Under the pieces are notes generated by a model. The model worked only from the letters and a program-made list of their open reading frames with translations, made no database searches and was not told the DNA's origin. The position numbers and the translations under genes are program-made. Shown piece after piece: positions 22,683 to 25,302 of a stretch of 25,302 bases of DNA. The stretch lies in the IMG/VR virus record IMGVR_UViG_3300021197_000932, positions 1 to 25,302 of that record; one strand, 5' to 3'. Each line of letters begins with the position of its first letter. Within the stretch, counting starts at the first letter, position 1. This DNA is from a virus.

Positions 22683-23429
22683 ATGGCTAGAAAACAACGC
22701 AAAGCGAAAGCTCACAAGCGTCAAACACACGCTGAATACGTCGAATCTAACGTACACTACCTACCTCAAGCACAAAAGCAAAAACAAGTTCATATACATG
22801 GACGCAATCCAAACCAAAAAGAGTATATTGAAAAACTCTTAGATCCACAACAAACTATTATTTTCGCAACAGGACCTGCAGGCACTGGCAAAACCATGCT
22901 GGCTGTACTAGCGGCTGTGAAAGCACTCAAGGATCAAACGATTGACAGAATTATTGTGACGAGACCAGCAGTGGGCGTTGACGATGAGCGTCATGGTTTT
23001 CTACCAGGAAGTTTAGAGGAAAAGATGGAGCCGTGGACCAAGCCTATATTTGATGTTGTTCGCGAATACTACAATGCAAAGCAAATACAAACCATGATTG
23101 CTGAGGGTGTGATTGAAATATCTCCACTTGCTTTCATGCGGGGTCGAACTTTTAAAAACGCCTTTGTCATTGCAGATGAAATGCAGAACGCTACACCAGG
23201 TCAAATGAAAATGTTGCTTACACGCATAGGCGATGATAGTCGCATGGCTATTACAGGAGATATTGCACAAACAGATCGCAAAGAACATGAAAACGGATTA
23301 ATGGATTTTCAGAAGTTGTACGCACGTTATAGTGCGAGCAAATACATTAGTGTATGTGCATTTGATCATTTTGACATCGAAAGACATCCTGCAGTAGCAG
23401 AAGTCTTAGACATCTACGGCGATAAATAA
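22683..23429 (+). CDS. phoH: PhoH-like ATPase
   Basis: 248 residues. Walker A is FATGPAGTGKTMLAVLAA (61-78), followed by the PhoH signature IIVTRPAVGVDDERHGFLPG, Walker B FVIADEMQN and ITGDIAQTD (sensor I). A basic start (MARKQRKAKAHKRQTHA) precedes it. PhoH proteins are widespread in marine phages, where they are used as a diversity marker; the cellular role is unsettled, with RNA- or phosphate-linked functions proposed. AAGGAG lies 12 bases before the ATG. It is the first gene of a short plus-strand unit that ends at the terminator at 24024 and is divergent from the SGNH gene. Confidence 0.93.
   Translation: MARKQRKAKAHKRQTHAEYVESNVHYLPQAQKQKQVHIHGRNPNQKEYIEKLLDPQQTIIFATGPAGTGKTMLAVLAAVKALKDQTIDRIIVTRPAVGVDDERHGFLPGSLEEKMEPWTKPIFDVVREYYNAKQIQTMIAEGVIEISPLAFMRGRTFKNAFVIADEMQNATPGQMKMLLTRIGDDSRMAITGDIAQTDRKEHENGLMDFQKLYARYSASKYISVCAFDHFDIERHPAVAEVLDIYGDK
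23421..23428 (+). promoter_or_regulatory. Late-type promoter box GATAAATA
   Basis: GATAAATA on the plus strand at the end of phoH, 30 bases before the ATG at 23459 with GGAG between. Spacing fits the other leader-bearing late boxes of the window. It would let the structural gene be transcribed late, independently of phoH. Confidence 0.45.
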
Positions 23430-23458
23430 ACGTGTTATAACAAACCCGGAGAAATTAA

Positions 23459-24007
23459 ATGGATTATAGATTCGCAATTCGTTGCTGGCAAGATCAGGCA
23501 GGTAGTGAAAATGCAAAAGCAAATGTTTTTGTTGGAAGTACCAAAGTTGCTGATGAAGTTGAAATTACTGCCACAAGTGCAGATAGCCCAGGTGTTATTT
23601 CTTGGGAAAGCACAGGCCTAACAGCACCTGCTAGTGATACTAGTTTTGATATCAAGGTAGTGCTTGTAAATGAATACTATGTTGATGCAAGCACAGACAG
23701 AAATATTCACATAAATGGCATTGGGTACCTTTGCAAAGACACAGACAATGCGTACAAACACGCAAATACTGACTTAGTAGATGGTTCTGTTGTTGATAGC
23801 GTTGCCACAACTACAGTTACAGATTTTTCAGATTTTACTAATCATGTTTCCCTTGTACCAAGTGCAGTGACAGGTGATCAAATTGCAAGTGATTGGTGGA
23901 GTGGTAGAGGCAACACAGACTTTGAAATTGTTCCAGTTTGGGGCGGTGATAGTTCTGGTGTTACTATGACAATTGACATTGAAGGTTTAACCTACCCAGT
24001 GGCATAA
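23459..24007 (+). CDS. Beta-sandwich protein, virion or carbohydrate-binding type
   Basis: 182 residues, acidic, rich in Thr, Ser, Val and Asp, with regular strand-like stretches (ANVFVGSTKVADEVEITATS; DIKVVLVNEYYVD) and no cysteine pair network or enzyme motif. It resembles small carbohydrate-binding-module-like or virion decoration proteins of marine phages; the exact fold needs a structure prediction. A GGAG site precedes ATG at 23459, and a late-type box lies 30 bases upstream. It is the last plus-strand gene before the terminator. The pattern has some likeness to the minus-strand gene at 4032. Confidence 0.6.
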   Translation: MDYRFAIRCWQDQAGSENAKANVFVGSTKVADEVEITATSADSPGVISWESTGLTAPASDTSFDIKVVLVNEYYVDASTDRNIHINGIGYLCKDTDNAYKHANTDLVDGSVVDSVATTTVTDFSDFTNHVSLVPSAVTGDQIASDWWSGRGNTDFEIVPVWGGDSSGVTMTIDIEGLTYPVA

Positions 24008-24023
24008 ATTAAAATTAAAGTAC

Positions 24024-24050
24024 AAAAAGAGCCCTAGAGGCTCTTTTTTT
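24024..24050 (+). terminator. Two-way intrinsic terminator
   Basis: A perfect ten-base stem (AAAAAGAGCC at 24024-24033 paired with GGCTCTTTTT at 24039-24048) with the five-base loop CTAGA, followed by T's on both strands. It can end the plus-strand phoH unit and the minus-strand tRNA unit, which meet here. Confidence 0.9.
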
Positions 24051-24062
24051 ATGACGTAAATT

Positions 24063-24136
24063 TGGCAGAGGATGTAGGAGTCGAACCCACGCTTACAGGG
24101 TTGGAGCCTGTCGTGCTACCGTAACACTTATCCCCT
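24063..24136 (-). tRNA. tRNA-Trp (anticodon CCA)
   Basis: The 74-base cloverleaf is complete: acceptor AGGGGAT pairs with ATCCTCT (one G-U), D arm GTGT/GCAC, anticodon stem ACAGG/CCTGT with loop CTCCAAC giving CCA, T arm GTGGG/CCTAC, discriminator G and an encoded CCA. It reads UGG. It is two bases after the tRNA-Arg and is followed by the terminator. Confidence 0.93.
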
Positions 24137-24138
24137 AT

Positions 24139-24215
<77 letters not shown>

Positions 24216-24362
24216 TTAAACTGTTGTGTTGCGTTTGCCTAGTTTGCGAAGTTTGCGTAATCTATTAAACTTCCGCTCTAGACAATCACAAACTATGTCT
24301 TTGAGTTTGCGGCGCTTTGATCTTGCTGCATCACTCTTTGCAATACGCTTTGCTTTATTCAT
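24216..24362 (-). CDS. Small, highly basic protein
   Basis: 48 residues, very rich in Lys and Arg (MNKAKRIAKSDAARSKRRK; KLRKLGKRN), with a CDC pair in the middle. It looks like a nucleic-acid-binding peptide but has no defined domain. A longer frame exists upstream; I prefer the ATG at 24362, which has GGAG three bases before it and overlaps the upstream stop by eight bases. Its stop codon touches the first base of tRNA-Arg, so RNase P processing of the tRNA would cut the message right after the stop. Confidence 0.55.
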   Translation of the reverse strand: MNKAKRIAKSDAARSKRRKLKDIVCDCLERKFNRLRKLRKLGKRNTTV

Positions 24363-24855
24363 GTTCTCCACCTGGATCATTTGGATCAAGCATAACTTTC
24401 TTACCATTGATCCACATATGTCCTCTTGTGCGACTTACACTGTGATAGCCAGGGCGCAAGTTAAAAAGTGATGGATTGTTTTTTGCTACAGCAAATGTTC
24501 CAACTGTGATTGCGATTGCTGCCAGCACAATAACGTGTGCAATAGCAGTAATGCCAAACATCCACATACTACCAAAGTAACTACTAAACACAATACACCA
24601 CATCCAGGCTAGTACCTGCATAACCATGTGTCGTGTATTCAAATCTGGAATGTTGCGTAGTGGATTCAAATTATGATCCATCACTGCATTCCAACCATTT
24701 ACAATAAATGTTCTCACCGGATAAACTCCTTTTTCATATGTAACTTTAAGTGGATAGTGAGCATCCACTATGTCTTTAAACTCTATGGCATCATACTGGT
24801 CAGTAAAGTATCTGACAACTTTATGGTCTTTGAAATATCCACTAACCCTGTACAA
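24355..24855 (-). CDS. Membrane protein of unknown function
   Basis: About 166 residues. A soluble N-terminal part (with FKDHKVVRYFTDQYDAIEFK) is followed by two hydrophobic segments (in about the region VMQVLAWMWCIVFSSYFG and MFGITAIAHVIVLAAIAITV), and a polar end (SVSRTRGHMWINGKK). The longest frame starts at ATG 24918 and overlaps the HAD gene by 77 bases without a good ribosome site; a TTG at 24855 shortens the overlap to 14 bases and is my preferred, uncertain choice. Lies between a HAD-type phosphatase and a basic protein in the tRNA unit. Function unknown. Confidence 0.6.
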   Translation of the reverse strand: MYRVSGYFKDHKVVRYFTDQYDAIEFKDIVDAHYPLKVTYEKGVYPVRTFIVNGWNAVMDHNLNPLRNIPDLNTRHMVMQVLAWMWCIVFSSYFGSMWMFGITAIAHVIVLAAIAITVGTFAVAKNNPSLFNLRPGYHSVSRTRGHMWINGKKVMLDPNDPGGEHE

Positions 24856-25302
24856 TTTCGTATATCTCTTTCCAGTTCTTAGCAAGCGGAAAGTCCTTGT
24901 TGTCCATGTTAAATCCATGTTCTACCAGGATAGGCTTTAGTCCCTGCTTTTGCCCAGCAAGTGCGTTTTCAGGCTTATCTTCTACCCAGTACATGTCGCT
25001 TCCTGCATACTTTGCAAGTGCATCATCTTTGTCTGCACCTGTTGCTAAACATGTTACAGTTTCAAACGTGCCTTCACCAAACAATTTGTCCAAGTTCCGT
25101 TTCCGCAACTTTTGTGCATACTTGTTTGTGCTAAGGCTTGTAATTGCAATAAATGTCCAACCTTCATCTGCCATCTTTGTTACATACTGTACAGCATCAC
25201 GCAGTGGAGGAAGGTAACCAATTGCAGCACTTTCGTTGAAAATCTTTACTAGTTTTTTAACCTGTGGCTTGTCAATACCATAACGCAGTGCCATATCATA
25301 CA
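24842..25302 (-). CDS. HAD-superfamily phosphatase-like protein; 5' end outside window
   Basis: At least 150 residues; the frame is still open at the right edge, so the real start and the DxD nucleophile motif are probably beyond it. The visible part has motif II FIAITSLST (48-56), motif III lysine K89 (ATGADKDDAL) and motif IV acidic pair E105-D106 (WVEDKPENALAG), in the order of HAD phosphatases. The cap helices resemble 5'(3')-nucleotidase-type phage enzymes, which may trim nucleotides during phage DNA synthesis. Substrate unknown. It is the first visible gene of the minus-strand tRNA unit. Confidence 0.75.
   Translation of the reverse strand, partial: YDMALRYGIDKPQVKKLVKIFNESAAIGYLPPLRDAVQYVTKMADEGWTFIAITSLSTNKYAQKLRKRNLDKLFGEGTFETVTCLATGADKDDALAKYAGSDMYWVEDKPENALAGQKQGLKPILVEHGFNMDNKDFPLAKNWKEIYEIVQG

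Overview
The window looks like a piece of a T4-like marine myovirus genome. The evidence is tightly packed, often overlapping genes, a T4-type lysozyme endolysin, PhoH, two tRNA genes next to each other, many small unknown genes, and a recurring late-promoter box (NATAAATA, the T4 gp55 type). There is no photosynthesis gene. The periplasmic binding protein, the tripartite transporter permease and the spanin lipoprotein point to a Gram-negative, probably heterotrophic host; a marine alphaproteobacterium is a guess. No capsid, terminase, polymerase or integrase gene is in the window, so the phage identification rests on the lysis genes, promoters and gene style.

Layout. From 22524 down to 1 nearly everything is on the minus strand. 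The exception is a small oxygenase-like gene at 12063-12443 (+). From 22683 to 24007 two genes (phoH and a structural-type protein) are on the plus strand and end at a strong, two-way terminator (24024-24050). From 25302 down to 24063 a second minus-strand unit holds a HAD-type phosphatase (cut by the window edge), a membrane protein, a small basic protein and tRNA-Arg(UCU) and tRNA-Trp(CCA).

The first 2311 bases are one open minus-strand gene that leaves the window. It joins a zincin protease motif, an ADP-ribosyltransferase-like region, a ParB-like region, a probable RelE/barnase-type nuclease region and a P-loop, so it resembles the phage 'polyvalent' effector proteins. Beside it is an HxGH nucleotidyltransferase fused to a Cys-rich domain. 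Then come two glycosyltransferases, a set of small virion-type proteins, a ClpA-like unfoldase with a ClpP-docking tripeptide and a J-domain protein (8502-11602), an EF-hand membrane protein, and an FkbM methyltransferase. A lysis region follows (13440-15249): overlapping inner and outer spanins, a small membrane protein that could be a holin, and the endolysin. The block 16262-22524 holds two SGNH hydrolases, a 2-oxoglutarate oxygenase-like protein, a methyltransferase, a P-loop/sulfotransferase-like protein, and a TctC-TctA pair of the tripartite tricarboxylate transporter family with no TctB.

How it may work together: the late-type promoter boxes sit before virion, lysis and effector genes. 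The Clp/DnaJ pair could redirect host proteolysis, TctC/TctA could add a host nutrient uptake route, and the glycan-modifying genes could alter host or virion surfaces. These roles are inferred from families and context. A notable sequence pattern is that the late box lies either 22-31 bases before a start with a ribosome site, or exactly 5 bases before a start without one, which would give leaderless mRNAs.
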